A stretch of DNA of 27,412 nucleotides from Actinomycetes bacterium (GCA_023431405.1 JAEYVZ010000042.1:1-27412); one strand, 5' to 3'; positions 1 through 8,220 are shown, numbered from the stretch's first letter. Translations and numbers: made by a program. Notes: generated by a model from the letters alone, not told the origin.

Positions 1-118
1 GCGGGGCCCCCGGCGGCGCGCGCCCCCCCTTCCGTCGTATCCGGTGCGAGGATGCCGGCAAGCGGTGAGTGTCGGGCGCGGCCGCGTCATGCTCCCGGGT
101 GCGGGAGGTCTCCGGCTC

Positions 119-124
119 TACACT
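119..124 (+). promoter_or_regulatory. -10 box TACACT, leaderless-type promoter of the methyltransferase gene
   Basis: TACACT ends 6 nt before the GTG at 131, so a transcript starting at the usual distance would begin at or next to the start codon. No Shine-Dalgarno sequence lies in front of that GTG. The -35 region is not recognisable. Leaderless mRNAs are common in actinobacteria; the assignment here is inferred from spacing only. Confidence 0.55.
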
Positions 125-130
125 GAGAAC

Positions 131-931
131 GTGCTCGAGAACCCCCGTTCCCCGCGTGTGCGCGCGGTCGCCAAGCTCACCAAGCGCAGCGCTCGGCAGG
201 AGACCGGTCTGTTCCTGCTCGAGGGGCCGCAAGCTGCGCGCGAGGCGCTCGCCTACCGCCCCGACACGATCGTCGAGGTCTTCGCGACGCCGACGGCGAT
301 GGAGAAGCACCAGGACATCCGAGAGGCCGCACGGGACGCGGGCATCGAGGTCGTCTTCACGGCGGAGCCGGTGCTCGACGCGATGGCAGACACGGTGACG
401 CCTCAGGGCATCGTGGCGGTCGCGCGGCAGTCGCCGACCTCGTTGCGCGATGTGTTCGCGGCCGGACCGCGACTCCTGGCGATCTGCGAGGAGGTGCGCG
501 ACCCCGGCAACCTCGGCACGATCATCCGAGCCGCCGATGCCGCCGGCGCCGACGCGGTCGTGCTCACGGGCCGCACCGTCGACCCGTACAACCCGAAGGT
601 GGTGCGTGCCACGACCGGTTCGCTCTTCCACCTCCCGATCGCGGTCGGAGCGGAGCTGTCCGACACGGTCGAACGAGCCCATGCCGTGGGGCTCACGGTG
701 GTCGCCGCCGACGTGGGGGGAGAGGACTTCCTGGCACACCGTGCGCTGCTCGCCCAGCCGACCGCGTGGCTCTTCGGCAACGAGGCCCGCGGCCTCGACG
801 ACGACGCCCTGCGTCTGGTCGACCGCACTCTGCGCCTGCCCATCTACGGCCGGGCGGAGTCGCTGAACCTCGCGACCGCGGCGAGCGTCTGCCTGTACGA
901 GAGTGCCTTCGCTCAGCGTGCGTCCTACTGA
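131..931 (+). CDS. TrmH/SpoU-family RNA 2'-O-methyltransferase
   Basis: Predicted S-adenosylmethionine-dependent 2'-O-ribose methyltransferase acting on RNA, probably 23S rRNA, in the cytosol. The 266-residue protein has an N-terminal substrate-binding region (about 1-105) and a C-terminal SPOUT domain with all three family motifs: motif 1 around 120-137 (EEVRDPGNLGTIIRAADA, with the catalytic-type Asn and Arg), motif 2 at 214-222 (LFGNEARGL) and motif 3 at 238-257 (GRAESLNLATAAS), the knotted cofactor site. I chose GTG 131 over the in-frame ATG at 44 because the upstream stretch has no family similarity and TACACT sits 6 nt before the GTG. In actinobacteria this gene usually lies between rplT and pheS, which fits the pheST genes downstream. 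The exact target nucleotide cannot be told from sequence. Confidence 0.9.
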   Translation: MLENPRSPRVRAVAKLTKRSARQETGLFLLEGPQAAREALAYRPDTIVEVFATPTAMEKHQDIREAARDAGIEVVFTAEPVLDAMADTVTPQGIVAVARQSPTSLRDVFAAGPRLLAICEEVRDPGNLGTIIRAADAAGADAVVLTGRTVDPYNPKVVRATTGSLFHLPIAVGAELSDTVERAHAVGLTVVAADVGGEDFLAHRALLAQPTAWLFGNEARGLDDDALRLVDRTLRLPIYGRAESLNLATAASVCLYESAFAQRASY

Positions 932-958
932 CCCACCTGCCACGACGCCCGCCGGCCC

Positions 959-986
959 GTCACGATCGCGTGCGTGATGTCACGAT
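959..986 (+). repeat. Direct repeat GTCACGAT with internal dyad upstream of gluA
   Basis: GTCACGAT occurs at 959-966 and again at 979-986, exactly 20 bp apart, so on the same helix face. The second copy overlaps a dyad, CGTGA (973-977), TG, TCACG (980-984). The region also holds ACGATCGCGTGCG (962-974), which resembles the repeats upstream of the arginine cluster. It lies about 60-90 bp ahead of the gluA start and is a plausible regulator site; the regulator is unknown. Confidence 0.4.
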
Positions 987-1001
987 TCGGTGAGAAATGC
1001 T

Positions 1002-1021
1002 GTGCAGAACTTGAACTGCAC
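1002..1021 (+). promoter_or_regulatory. Inverted-repeat operator candidate over the gluA -35 box
   Basis: GTGCAG (1002-1007) and CTGCAC (1016-1021) are perfect reverse complements separated by 8 nt. The dyad covers the -35 candidate TTGAAC (1011-1016), the classic position for a repressor site. I do not recognise the cognate regulator. Confidence 0.5.
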
Positions 1022-1041
1022 GGGCGTTTTCCGCGTAGCCT
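1011..1041 (+). promoter_or_regulatory. gluA promoter, leaderless type
   Basis: TTGAAC (1011-1016) and TAGCCT (1036-1041) form a -35/-10 pair with a 19-bp spacer. The -10 box ends 6 nt before the ATG at 1048, which has no Shine-Dalgarno sequence, so the gluABCD mRNA probably starts at the AUG. Confidence 0.6.
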
Positions 1042-1047
1042 GTCCGG

Positions 1048-1857
1048 ATGACGGGCTCTGAGAACGCCGAAACCGCACACGCCGCAGCGCCGGCGACGTC
1101 CAACATCTCGGTGCGACGCGGCGACCCGCTCGTCGTCATCAGAGATGTGCAGAAGCACTACGGCGATTTCCAGGCGCTCAAAGACATCGACCTCACCGTC
1201 AACCGGGGCGAGGTCGTCGTCGTGATCGGGCCCTCCGGCTCCGGCAAGTCGACGCTCTGTCGCACGATCAACCGGCTCGAGACCATCACGAGCGGCGACA
1301 TCTCCATCGACGGCAAGGCGCTGCCGAGCGAGGGCAAGGCGTTGGCCGCCCTGCGCGCCGATGTCGGCATGGTGTTCCAGTCGTTCAACCTCTTCGCGCA
1401 TCTCACGGTGCTCGAGAACGTGACGCTCGGCCCCATCAAGGTGAAGGGCATGAAGCGCGATGAGGCGGGCGCGCTCGCGATGCAGCTTCTCGAGCGGGTC
1501 GGCGTCGCGCAGCAGGCGGCGAAGCTCCCCGCGCAGCTCTCCGGCGGGCAGCAGCAGCGGGTCGCGATCGCGCGGGCGCTCGCCATGAAGCCGAAGGTCA
1601 TGCTCTTCGACGAACCCACGAGCGCGCTCGACCCGGAGATGATCAACGAGGTGCTCGACGTCATGATCTCCCTCGCCCACGAGGGCATGACGATGATCGT
1701 CGTGACCCACGAGATGGGGTTCGCCCGTAAGGCTGCCGACCGCGTGGTCTTCATGGCTGACGGGCAGATCGTCGAGGAGGCGACGCCTGAGCAGTTCTTC
1801 ACGACCCCCCGGAGTGATCGCGCCAAAGACTTCCTGTCGAAGCTGATCACCCACTGA
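1048..1857 (+). CDS. gluA: Amino-acid (glutamate-type) ABC transporter ATP-binding protein
   Basis: Cytosolic ATPase that powers uptake of a polar amino acid, most likely glutamate, through the GluC-GluD channel. The 269-residue protein has Walker A GPSGSGKST at 61-69, the Q-loop FQSFNLF near 110-116, signature LSGGQ at 164-168, Walker B MLFDEPTSALD from 185, and the H-loop His at about 221 (VVTHEMGFA). It belongs to the GlnQ/GluA polar amino-acid class. The first 25 residues form a polar extension before the ABC domain, but no better-supported downstream start exists: TAGCCT lies 6 nt before this ATG. It is first in a four-gene operon with the binding protein and two permeases. Substrate is inferred from the gluABCD order known in Corynebacterium. 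Confidence 0.93.
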   Translation: MTGSENAETAHAAAPATSNISVRRGDPLVVIRDVQKHYGDFQALKDIDLTVNRGEVVVVIGPSGSGKSTLCRTINRLETITSGDISIDGKALPSEGKALAALRADVGMVFQSFNLFAHLTVLENVTLGPIKVKGMKRDEAGALAMQLLERVGVAQQAAKLPAQLSGGQQQRVAIARALAMKPKVMLFDEPTSALDPEMINEVLDVMISLAHEGMTMIVVTHEMGFARKAADRVVFMADGQIVEEATPEQFFTTPRSDRAKDFLSKLITH

Positions 1858-1916
1858 AGGCGTCCGCGCTCCGGCGCGACGATACGGAAAACACGACACG
1901 AGACCAGGAGGACCAC

Positions 1917-2828
1917 ATGCGAACGTCACGGATCGTCGGCGCACTGGCCGGGATCGGCATCGCCGCCCTCGCCCTCGCAGGCTGCAACAGCGGAACCCCG
2001 GGCGCCGCCCCCGGCGCGACCGGAGACGGAGACGGCACCACCGAGAACCCCTGGACCGTCGAGACAGATGTCACGCTGGAGGGGAGCCCGACGTTCGACA
2101 GCATCAGCGAGCGTGGCAAGGTGCGCGTCGGTGTGAAGGAAGACCAGCCGAACCTCGGTTACCTCGACCCGACGACCGGGCAGCGCAGCGGCTTCGACGT
2201 GGACATCGCGCGGTGGATCGCGGCTTCCCTCGGGTATGACGAGGCCGACATCGAGTTCACCGCCATCGACTCGAACGCACGTGAAGATGCCATCAAGCGC
2301 GGGCAGGTCGATTACTACGTCGGCACCTACTCGATCACCGACAACCGCAAGGAGCAGATCGACTTCGCGGGGCCGTACTTCATCACCGGTCAGGGGCTCC
2401 TCGTCGCCGCCGACAACGACGAGATCACCGGCAAAGACTCGCTGACGGCCGACACGACCGTCTGCTCGGCGACCGGCTCCACCTCGATCCAGCGCATCAA
2501 AGACGAGACGCCCGCCAAGACGGTCGAATTCGGCAAGTACTCCGAGTGCGTCGAGGCGCTCAAGAACGGCCAGGCGGATGCCGTCACCACCGACGAGGCG
2601 ATCCTCATCGGCTATGCGGCGCAAGACCCCGACAACCTCAAGGTGACCGGTGAGGTCTTCAGCGAGGAGCGCTACGGCGTCGGCATCGCCAAGGGCGACA
2701 CCGTGCTTCAGGAGCACATCAACACGCTGTTCACCGACGGTGGCGACGTCTGGCAGGCCATCTTCGACAAGAACCTCGGTGCTGCCGGGGTGGAAGGCAC
2801 GCAGCCGACCGTCGACCCCGCAGGGTGA
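1917..2828 (+). CDS. gluB: Glutamate-type ABC transporter substrate-binding lipoprotein
   Basis: Extracellular solute-binding protein of family 3, anchored to the outer face of the membrane as a lipoprotein. The 303-residue precursor starts with Arg residues, a hydrophobic stretch and a lipobox LAGC whose Cys is residue 23, followed by a low-complexity Gly/Ala/Thr linker. The mature part shows the family pattern: a KVRVGVKEDQPNLGY strand early on, SGFDVDIAR, then GTYSITDNRKEQIDFAGPY, a signature of glutamate/polar amino-acid binders. A strong Shine-Dalgarno sequence AGGAGG (1906-1911) lies 5 nt before the ATG. It is separated from gluC by a 112-nt gap holding two hairpins, which may let it be made in excess of the permeases. 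Substrate identity is inferred from family and operon. Confidence 0.92.
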   Translation: MRTSRIVGALAGIGIAALALAGCNSGTPGAAPGATGDGDGTTENPWTVETDVTLEGSPTFDSISERGKVRVGVKEDQPNLGYLDPTTGQRSGFDVDIARWIAASLGYDEADIEFTAIDSNAREDAIKRGQVDYYVGTYSITDNRKEQIDFAGPYFITGQGLLVAADNDEITGKDSLTADTTVCSATGSTSIQRIKDETPAKTVEFGKYSECVEALKNGQADAVTTDEAILIGYAAQDPDNLKVTGEVFSEERYGVGIAKGDTVLQEHINTLFTDGGDVWQAIFDKNLGAAGVEGTQPTVDPAG

Positions 2829-2831
2829 GTC

Positions 2832-2864
2832 GGTGCGGGGCGGCGCGTGCCGTCGCCCCGCACC
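2832..2864 (+). terminator. Strong hairpin between gluB and gluC (partial terminator or mRNA stabiliser)
   Basis: GGTGCGGGGCG (2832-2842) pairs perfectly with CGCCCCGCACC (2854-2864). The stem extends inward by one G-U and two G-C pairs, giving 14 bp around a 5-nt loop CGTGC. It begins 3 nt after the gluB stop. There is no U tract. Placement fits partial termination or 3'-end protection raising gluB mRNA over gluCD. Confidence 0.7.
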
Positions 2865-2886
2865 CTCGCCGTCCCTCGACCTCACG

Positions 2887-2903
2887 GCCCGTCTCGGACG
2901 GGC
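2887..2903 (+). other. Second hairpin in the gluB-gluC gap
   Basis: GCCCGTC (2887-2893) and GACGGGC (2897-2903) form a 7-bp stem with loop TCG, ending 37 nt before the gluC start. With the larger hairpin upstream it makes this intercistronic gap heavily structured. Confidence 0.5.
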
Positions 2904-2940
2904 GCCGATCAGGTCGTGAACCGTACGTGAAACGAGCGCG

Positions 2941-3591
2941 ATGAACCAGATCTTCGATTACCCCGACCTGTGGCAGCAGGCGCTGGTCGGCACCCTCGTG
3001 CTGTTCTTCGCGGGCGGGGCGCTTGCGCTGGTGCTCGGATTCATCGTGGGCGCCATGCGCGTCTCCCCGATTCCGATCGCCCGCGCGGTCGGCGCCGTGT
3101 ACGTCAACTGGGTGCGGAACACCCCGCTCACCCTCGTGCTGTTCTTCTTCGCGTTCGCCGTCCCGCTGCTGATTCCCGTGCCCCGCGGCAGCTTCCTGCT
3201 GCTCGCGATCCTCGGACTCGGCATCTACACCGCCACCTATGTCGCCGAGACGCTTCGATCGGGCATCAACACCGTCCCGGTGGGGCAGGCGGAGGCCGCA
3301 CGCGCACTCGGGATGACCTTCTCGCAGGTGATGGGACTGGTCGTGCTTCCACAGGCGGCGCGCTCGGTGATCCCGCCCATGATGAGCGTGCTCATCGCTC
3401 TGCTGAAGAACACCACGGTCGCCTCGGGCTTCTCCGTGATGAACCTGGGCAGCATCCGCGCCAACATGAGCGAGAACGGCGAGAACCAGATGGTGACGAT
3501 CCTCCTCGTCATGCTCGTGTTCGTGGTGCTCGTGCTGGTCCTGGCCTGGGTTCAACGCGCCCTCGAGAAGAAATGGCGGGTGGCGCGATGA
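2941..3591 (+). CDS. gluC: Glutamate-type ABC transporter permease GluC
   Basis: Inner-membrane subunit of the amino-acid importer, pairing with GluD to form the channel. The 216-residue protein has hydrophobic segments near 14-38, 62-82, 84-102, 145-168 and 184-205, and the cytoplasmic EAA coupling loop at about 118-142 (AEAARALGMT...VVLPQAARS) that contacts the ATPase. N-terminal motifs such as WVRNTPLTLVLFF (57-69) are typical of the HisM/GlnP polar amino-acid class. No clear Shine-Dalgarno sequence precedes ATG 2941; the start rests on the family N-terminus. Its stop overlaps the gluD start in ATGA, implying translational coupling. Confidence 0.9.
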   Translation: MNQIFDYPDLWQQALVGTLVLFFAGGALALVLGFIVGAMRVSPIPIARAVGAVYVNWVRNTPLTLVLFFFAFAVPLLIPVPRGSFLLLAILGLGIYTATYVAETLRSGINTVPVGQAEAARALGMTFSQVMGLVVLPQAARSVIPPMMSVLIALLKNTTVASGFSVMNLGSIRANMSENGENQMVTILLVMLVFVVLVLVLAWVQRALEKKWRVAR

Positions 3592-4496
3592 GCGGCTCGG
3601 TCCTCTACGACGTGCCCGGTCCGCGCGCGCAGGCGCGCAACCGCATCCTCGGTGTCCTCACGGTCCTGGTGGTCATCGCCGGGGCGGCTTTCGTCGTGTG
3701 GCGCTTCTTCGAGACGGGGCAGTTCAGCCCGGCGAAGTGGGAGATCTTCACCTACGCCCTCGTGTGGAAGCTGATCGGCGAAGCGACACTGGCGACACTG
3801 GCGGCCTTCGGCGCCTCGGCGGTCGGCGCCCTGATCCTCGGCTTCGTGCTCGCGATCGGGCGTCTCTCCGATCACGCCTGGGTGCGGGGACCGGTGGGCG
3901 CCATCGTCGAGATCCTCCGAGCGATCCCGGTGCTGGTCTTCATGCTCCTGCTCTACTACGGGCTGCCCGTGGTCGGCATCCGTCTCGACAACTACTGGTC
4001 GGTCGTCATCGCCCTGATCGCCTACAACGGGTCGGTGCTGTCGGAGGTCATCCGCGCGGGAGTCGAATCGCTGCCACGCGGTCAGAGAGAAGCCGGCTAT
4101 GCCATCGGACTGCGTAAATCAGGTGTCCTGCGGCTCATCCTGCTGCCGCAGGCGATCCGGGCCATGATGCCGGTCATCATCGCCCAGCTCGTGGTCACGC
4201 TGAAGGACACCGCTCTCGGCTTCATCATCACGTACCCCGAGCTTCTCTACACCGCGAAACTGCTCGGCTCCAACGCGAACTTCAACTCGCCGCTCATCCC
4301 GTCGGCGATCATCGCCGGATCCATCTACATCGCCATGTGTCTTGCGCTCAGCTATGTCGCCTACCGTGCCGAGAAGCGCCTCTCGCGTTCTCCGCGTGTG
4401 ATCGGTGTCACGCGCGCCGACGCGGCCGCGCAGGAGGTCACCGACACGGAGCTCATCAGCACGCAGCGCGTCGCCGACCGCCGCCGCGACACCTGA
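3588..4496 (+). CDS. gluD: Glutamate-type ABC transporter permease GluD
   Basis: Second channel subunit of the glutamate-type importer. The 302-residue protein has a cytosolic N-terminus, a membrane segment at about 20-40, a main bundle from about 60 to 265, and the EAA loop near 166-191 (QREAGYAIGLRKSGVLRL...LPQAIR). RAIPVLVFMLLLYYGLP (111-127) is typical of amino-acid ABC permeases. A polar tail of about 40 residues follows the last helix. ATG 3588 overlaps the gluC stop by 4 nt. The open frame runs much farther upstream but only as antisense-like sequence inside gluC. A perfect hairpin 3 nt after the stop ends the operon. Confidence 0.9.
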   Translation: MSGSVLYDVPGPRAQARNRILGVLTVLVVIAGAAFVVWRFFETGQFSPAKWEIFTYALVWKLIGEATLATLAAFGASAVGALILGFVLAIGRLSDHAWVRGPVGAIVEILRAIPVLVFMLLLYYGLPVVGIRLDNYWSVVIALIAYNGSVLSEVIRAGVESLPRGQREAGYAIGLRKSGVLRLILLPQAIRAMMPVIIAQLVVTLKDTALGFIITYPELLYTAKLLGSNANFNSPLIPSAIIAGSIYIAMCLALSYVAYRAEKRLSRSPRVIGVTRADAAAQEVTDTELISTQRVADRRRDT

Positions 4497-4499
4497 TCC

Positions 4500-4527
4500 G
4501 TGCTGTCCGCTGCTGCGCGGACAGCAC
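4500..4527 (+). terminator. Terminator hairpin after gluD
   Basis: GTGCTGTCCGC (4500-4510) pairs with GCGGACAGCAC (4517-4527), an 11-bp perfect stem with loop TGCTGC, 3 nt after the gluD stop and before the pheS promoter. It lacks a U tract, as is common for actinobacterial terminators. Confidence 0.75.
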
Positions 4528-4548
4528 GGGGGCGGCACCGCCCGCCGG

Positions 4549-4554
4549 TAGACT
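4549..4554 (+). promoter_or_regulatory. -10 box TAGACT of pheST
   Basis: TAGACT ends 8 nt before GTG 4563, so transcription should begin at or within 1-2 nt of the start codon. No Shine-Dalgarno sequence is present. No T-box or Phe-rich leader ORF is visible in the 66-nt gap after gluD. Confidence 0.6.
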
Positions 4555-4562
4555 CGACTCTT

Positions 4563-5618
4563 GTGTCTGACGCACCCTTGAACGACCCGATGCCGATCAC
4601 CCCCGAGGCGGTCGAGTCCGCCGTCGACGCCGCACTCGCGGCGATCGCCGCGGCCTCGACGACCGCAGAGCTGAAGGCGGCGCGCGGCGCGCACATGGCG
4701 GAGCAGTCGCCGCTCGCTCAGCTCAACGCTCAGCTGCGGCACGTGCCCAACGAACGCAAGGCCGAGCTCGGCAAGCTCGTCGGACAGGCCCGCGGGCGGG
4801 TCACGCAGGCGCTCGCCGCTCGAGAGACCGAACTGGCCGAGGCGGAGACGGCAGCCCAGCTCGAGGCCGAGCGGGTCGACATCACCGCGCTCCCGCAGCG
4901 AGCACGCATCGGCGCGCGGCACCCCCTGACCCTCCTGCAAGACCAGATCGGCGACATCTTCGTCGGCATGGGGTGGGAGGTCGCCGAGGGGCCAGAACTC
5001 GAGCACGAGTGGTACAACTTCGACGCGCTCAATCTCGATGCCGACCACCCTGCGCGACAGATGCAGGACACGTTCTACGTCGACCCCGTCGCCGCTCATC
5101 TGCTGCTTCGCACCCAGACGAGTCCCGTGCAGATGCGGTCGATGCTCACGCGCGAGCTTCCCATCTACATCGTCTCGCCCGGTCGTGTGTACCGGACCGA
5201 CGAGTTCGATGCCACGCACCTTCCGGTGTTCAGCCAGTTCGAGGGGCTCGTGATCGACAAGGGCATCACCATGGCGCACCTGCGCGGCACTCTCGACCAC
5301 GTCGCACGTGCTCTGTTCGGCGACGAGGCGAAGACCCGCCTGCGCGCCAACTACTTCCCCTTCACCGAGCCCTCCGCCGAGCTCGATCTGTGGCACCCGA
5401 CCTTCAAGGGCGGTGCCCGGTGGATCGAGTGGGGCGGATGCGGCATGGTCAACCCCAACGTCCTGCGCGCTGCGGGCATCGACCCGGAGGAGTACTCCGG
5501 GTTCGCATTCGGCATGGGGATCGAGCGGACGCTCATGTTCCGCTCCGATGTGAAAGACATGCGTGACATGGCCGAGGGCGATGTCCGCTTCAGCGAGCAG
5601 TTCGGAATGGTGGTCTGA
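4563..5618 (+). CDS. pheS: Phenylalanine--tRNA ligase alpha subunit
   Basis: Catalytic subunit of the (alpha-beta)2 synthetase that charges tRNA-Phe in the cytosol. The 351-residue protein has an N-terminal coiled-coil arm for tRNA (about 10-110) and a class II catalytic core: motif 1 region near 120-160, motif 2 VYRTDEFDATHLPVFSQFEG at about 209-228, and motif 3 GFAFGMGIERTLMFR at 313-327 with the conserved Arg. GTG 4563 gives a standard length and follows TAGACT by 8 nt; the in-frame ATG at 4500 lies inside the gluD terminator stem. The TGATG junction overlaps pheT by one base, so the two subunits are translationally coupled. Confidence 0.96.
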   Translation: MSDAPLNDPMPITPEAVESAVDAALAAIAAASTTAELKAARGAHMAEQSPLAQLNAQLRHVPNERKAELGKLVGQARGRVTQALAARETELAEAETAAQLEAERVDITALPQRARIGARHPLTLLQDQIGDIFVGMGWEVAEGPELEHEWYNFDALNLDADHPARQMQDTFYVDPVAAHLLLRTQTSPVQMRSMLTRELPIYIVSPGRVYRTDEFDATHLPVFSQFEGLVIDKGITMAHLRGTLDHVARALFGDEAKTRLRANYFPFTEPSAELDLWHPTFKGGARWIEWGGCGMVNPNVLRAAGIDPEEYSGFAFGMGIERTLMFRSDVKDMRDMAEGDVRFSEQFGMVV

Positions 5619-8161
5619 TGCGCGTCCCGCTTTCGTGGCTCCGCGAGTACGTCGACGTCGCGGAGGACGCGACGCCCGAAGACGTCCTGGCTTCGCTCGT
5701 GTCGGTCGGCTTCGAGGAGGAGGACGTGCACGGGTTCGGCCTCACCGGCCCGATCGTCGTCGGCCAGGTCGTCGATTTCGTCGAGGAGCCGCAGTCCAAC
5801 GGGAAGACCATCCGGTGGTGCCAGGTCGATGTCGGCGAAGCCCACGGCGGGGTGCGCGGGATCGTGTGCGGCGCCGGCAACTTCTTCGCCGGTGACAAGG
5901 TCGTCGTCACTCTCCCCGGAGCCGTCCTTCCCGGTCCGTTCCCGATCGCCGCGCGCAAGACCTACGGTCATGTCTCCGACGGCATGATCGCGTCGGCGCG
6001 CGAACTCGGGCTCGGCGAGGAGCACAGCGGCATCCTGCGCCTGGTCGAGCTGGGGCTCGACCCCGAGGTCGGCACCGATGCGATCGCGCTCCTCGGCCTC
6101 GATGACGTCGCCGTCGAGATCAATGTGACGCCCGACCGCGGATACGCGCTGAGCCTGCGTGGCGTGGCGCGCGAGTACTCCCACGCCACGGGCGCGAGCT
6201 TCCGCGACCCCGCCGACCGGCCCTTCGAGGAGCTGCAGCAACCGACGAGCGGCTTCGAGATCTCCGTCGTCGACGATGCCCCCATCCGTGGGCGCGTCGG
6301 TGCCAGCGAGTTCGTCGTGCGCGTCGTCCGCGACGTCGACCCGACGAAGCCGACCCCGGCCTGGATGATCGCGCGCCTGTCGCTGGCGGGCATCCGCTCG
6401 CTCGGAGTGCTCATCGACATCACCAACTACGTCATGCTCGAGCTCGGCAACCCGATCCACGGCTACGACCTCGACCGTCTGTCCGGGGGCATCACGGTCC
6501 GGCGCGCGTCTGCGGGGGAGAAGCTGACGACGCTCGACGGCAAGGAGCGCACGCTCAGCCCTGAGGACCTGCTGATCACCGACGAGTCCGGTCCGATCGG
6601 CCTTGCGGGGGTCATGGGCGGGGGCACGACCGAGATGTCGGACGCGACCCGCAACGTGCTGATCGAGGCGGCGATCTTCGACACGGTGTCGATCGCGCGC
6701 ACCGCCCGCCGGCACAAGCTGCCGTCGGAGGCGTCCAAGCGCTTCGAACGCGGGGTCGATCCGCTCATCCCGTTCGTCGCCGCCCGCCGCGTGGCCGACC
6801 TCATGGTCGAGTACGCCGGCGGCACGCTCGACACCGACGTCGGCGGCGCGCTGTTCGCCGAGGTGTTCGTGGAGGCGATCGAGCTTCCGGTCGGGTTCGT
6901 CTCACGCCTCATCGGCGTCGACTACACCGACGCCGAGGTCATCGGCGCGCTGGAGACCATCGGCTGCGAGGTCGAGGTCTCCGCTGCGGATGGCGCTGCG
7001 GAGACGGATGACGCTGCGGCGACGTGGACGGTCATCCCGCCCTCGTGGCGCCCCGATCTCACCGACAAGTGGACCCTCGCTGAGGAGGTCGCTAGGATCA
7101 CCGGGTACGACCGGATCCCCTCGGTGCTTCCCGTGCCTCCTTCGGGTCGCGGGTTCACGTCCGCGCAGGCGGGCCGGCGTCGTGTCGCGAACGCGCTGGC
7201 GGCTGCCGGCTTCGTGGAAACGCCCTCCTTCGGCTTCACGACCGAGGAGCAGAACGACCTGCACGGCTCGGCAGGCGGTGAGCACCTGCCGAGCGTCAAG
7301 CTCGCCAATCCGCTCGACGGCCAAGCCCCCTTCCTTCGTCGCTCGCTCATCCCCGGACTCCTCCAGGTCGCGCATCGCAACATCGCCCGCGGCATCACCG
7401 ACGTGGCGCTGTTCGAATCGGGTGCCGTGTTCCTCCCGGAGCCGGGGGTCCGTTACGGCACCGACGTGGTGCCTCCCGCCGCGGTGCGTCCGGATGCCGC
7501 GACACTCGCCGCGCTCGATGCGGCCATCCCGCCGCAGCCGCGGCATGTCGCGGTGCTCCTCACGGGCAACCGCGTCGCGAAGCAGGCGGGTGCCGTGGCC
7601 GAGGCCTTCGACCTCGCGGACGGGATCGACGCGGTGCGCACGGTTGCGGCGGCCGCGGGCGTCGACGTCGAGATCACGCAGACGCAACGGGCCGCTCTTC
7701 ACCCGGGTCGGGCGGGTGCGGTGCTGGTCGGAGGGGAAGAGGTCGGCTACGTCGGTGAGCTGCTTCCCACCGTCTCCGCCGATGCGGATCTGCCCGGACG
7801 CGTCATCGTCGCCGAGCTCGACCTCGACCGTCTGTTGGCGGCGGCAGGCACCCGTGTCGTCGCAGAGACGCTCTCGGGTTATCCCGCAGCGACGCAGGAC
7901 GTGTCGCTGGTCGTCCCCGCCGACGTGCCCGCCGGCGAGGTGCGCCGTGCGCTCGTCTCGGGCGCGGGAGAGCTGCTGGAGTCGCTGCGCCTCGTCGACG
8001 ACTATCGCGGTCACGGCATCCCGGAGGGGACGAAGAGTCTCACGTTCGCTCTGCGCTTCCGGGCCGATGACCGCACACTGACGGCCGCCGAGGCGACGGA
8101 CGCCAAGCTCGCGGGTGTCGCGGTGGCGCGGGAGAGGTTCGGCGCCGCGCTGCGCGAGTGA
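5618..8161 (+). CDS. pheT: Phenylalanine--tRNA ligase beta subunit
   Basis: Beta subunit of the tRNA-Phe synthetase; it binds tRNA and edits mischarged Tyr-tRNA-Phe. The 847-residue protein follows the bacterial domain order: B1 start (MRVPLSWLREYVD), an EMAP/OB-fold tRNA-binding domain around 40-150 (CGAGNFFAGDKVVVTLPGA), the B3/B4 editing domain about 215-400, the B5 DNA-binding-like fold, a catalytic-like core (LRRSLIPGLL near 570), and a C-terminal anticodon-binding FDX-ACB domain about 755-847 (YPAATQDVSLVVP... KSLTFALRFRADDRTLT). Length is slightly above the usual 790-830, partly from Ala-rich insertions near 450-470. It starts on the last base of the pheS stop. Confidence 0.96.
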   Translation: MRVPLSWLREYVDVAEDATPEDVLASLVSVGFEEEDVHGFGLTGPIVVGQVVDFVEEPQSNGKTIRWCQVDVGEAHGGVRGIVCGAGNFFAGDKVVVTLPGAVLPGPFPIAARKTYGHVSDGMIASARELGLGEEHSGILRLVELGLDPEVGTDAIALLGLDDVAVEINVTPDRGYALSLRGVAREYSHATGASFRDPADRPFEELQQPTSGFEISVVDDAPIRGRVGASEFVVRVVRDVDPTKPTPAWMIARLSLAGIRSLGVLIDITNYVMLELGNPIHGYDLDRLSGGITVRRASAGEKLTTLDGKERTLSPEDLLITDESGPIGLAGVMGGGTTEMSDATRNVLIEAAIFDTVSIARTARRHKLPSEASKRFERGVDPLIPFVAARRVADLMVEYAGGTLDTDVGGALFAEVFVEAIELPVGFVSRLIGVDYTDAEVIGALETIGCEVEVSAADGAAETDDAAATWTVIPPSWRPDLTDKWTLAEEVARITGYDRIPSVLPVPPSGRGFTSAQAGRRRVANALAAAGFVETPSFGFTTEEQNDLHGSAGGEHLPSVKLANPLDGQAPFLRRSLIPGLLQVAHRNIARGITDVALFESGAVFLPEPGVRYGTDVVPPAAVRPDAATLAALDAAIPPQPRHVAVLLTGNRVAKQAGAVAEAFDLADGIDAVRTVAAAAGVDVEITQTQRAALHPGRAGAVLVGGEEVGYVGELLPTVSADADLPGRVIVAELDLDRLLAAAGTRVVAETLSGYPAATQDVSLVVPADVPAGEVRRALVSGAGELLESLRLVDDYRGHGIPEGTKSLTFALRFRADDRTLTAAEATDAKLAGVAVARERFGAALRE

Positions 8162-8166
8162 GTGGG

Positions 8167-8193
8167 CGCGCGGTCGCCTCACGGTGACGCGCG
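8167..8193. terminator. Possible bidirectional terminator between convergent pheT and the ATPase gene
   Basis: CGCGCG arms at 8167-8172 and 8188-8193 can pair across a 15-nt interior in the 59-nt gap between two convergent genes. The interior pairs poorly and there is no U tract, so this is weak. Confidence 0.3.
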
Positions 8194-8220
8194 GCCGCCG
8201 ACGTGCGGATGCCGCGACGG

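Noticed and set aside
1..30. GGGGC/GCCCC dyad at the left edge, possibly the terminator of an upstream rplT
   Set aside because: The upstream gene is outside the window and the 14-nt loop is itself extreme GC; nothing distinguishes it from composition.
7405..7440. GTTCGAATC resembling a tRNA T-loop
   Set aside because: It lies in pheT in frame, with no acceptor stem or anticodon arm around it.
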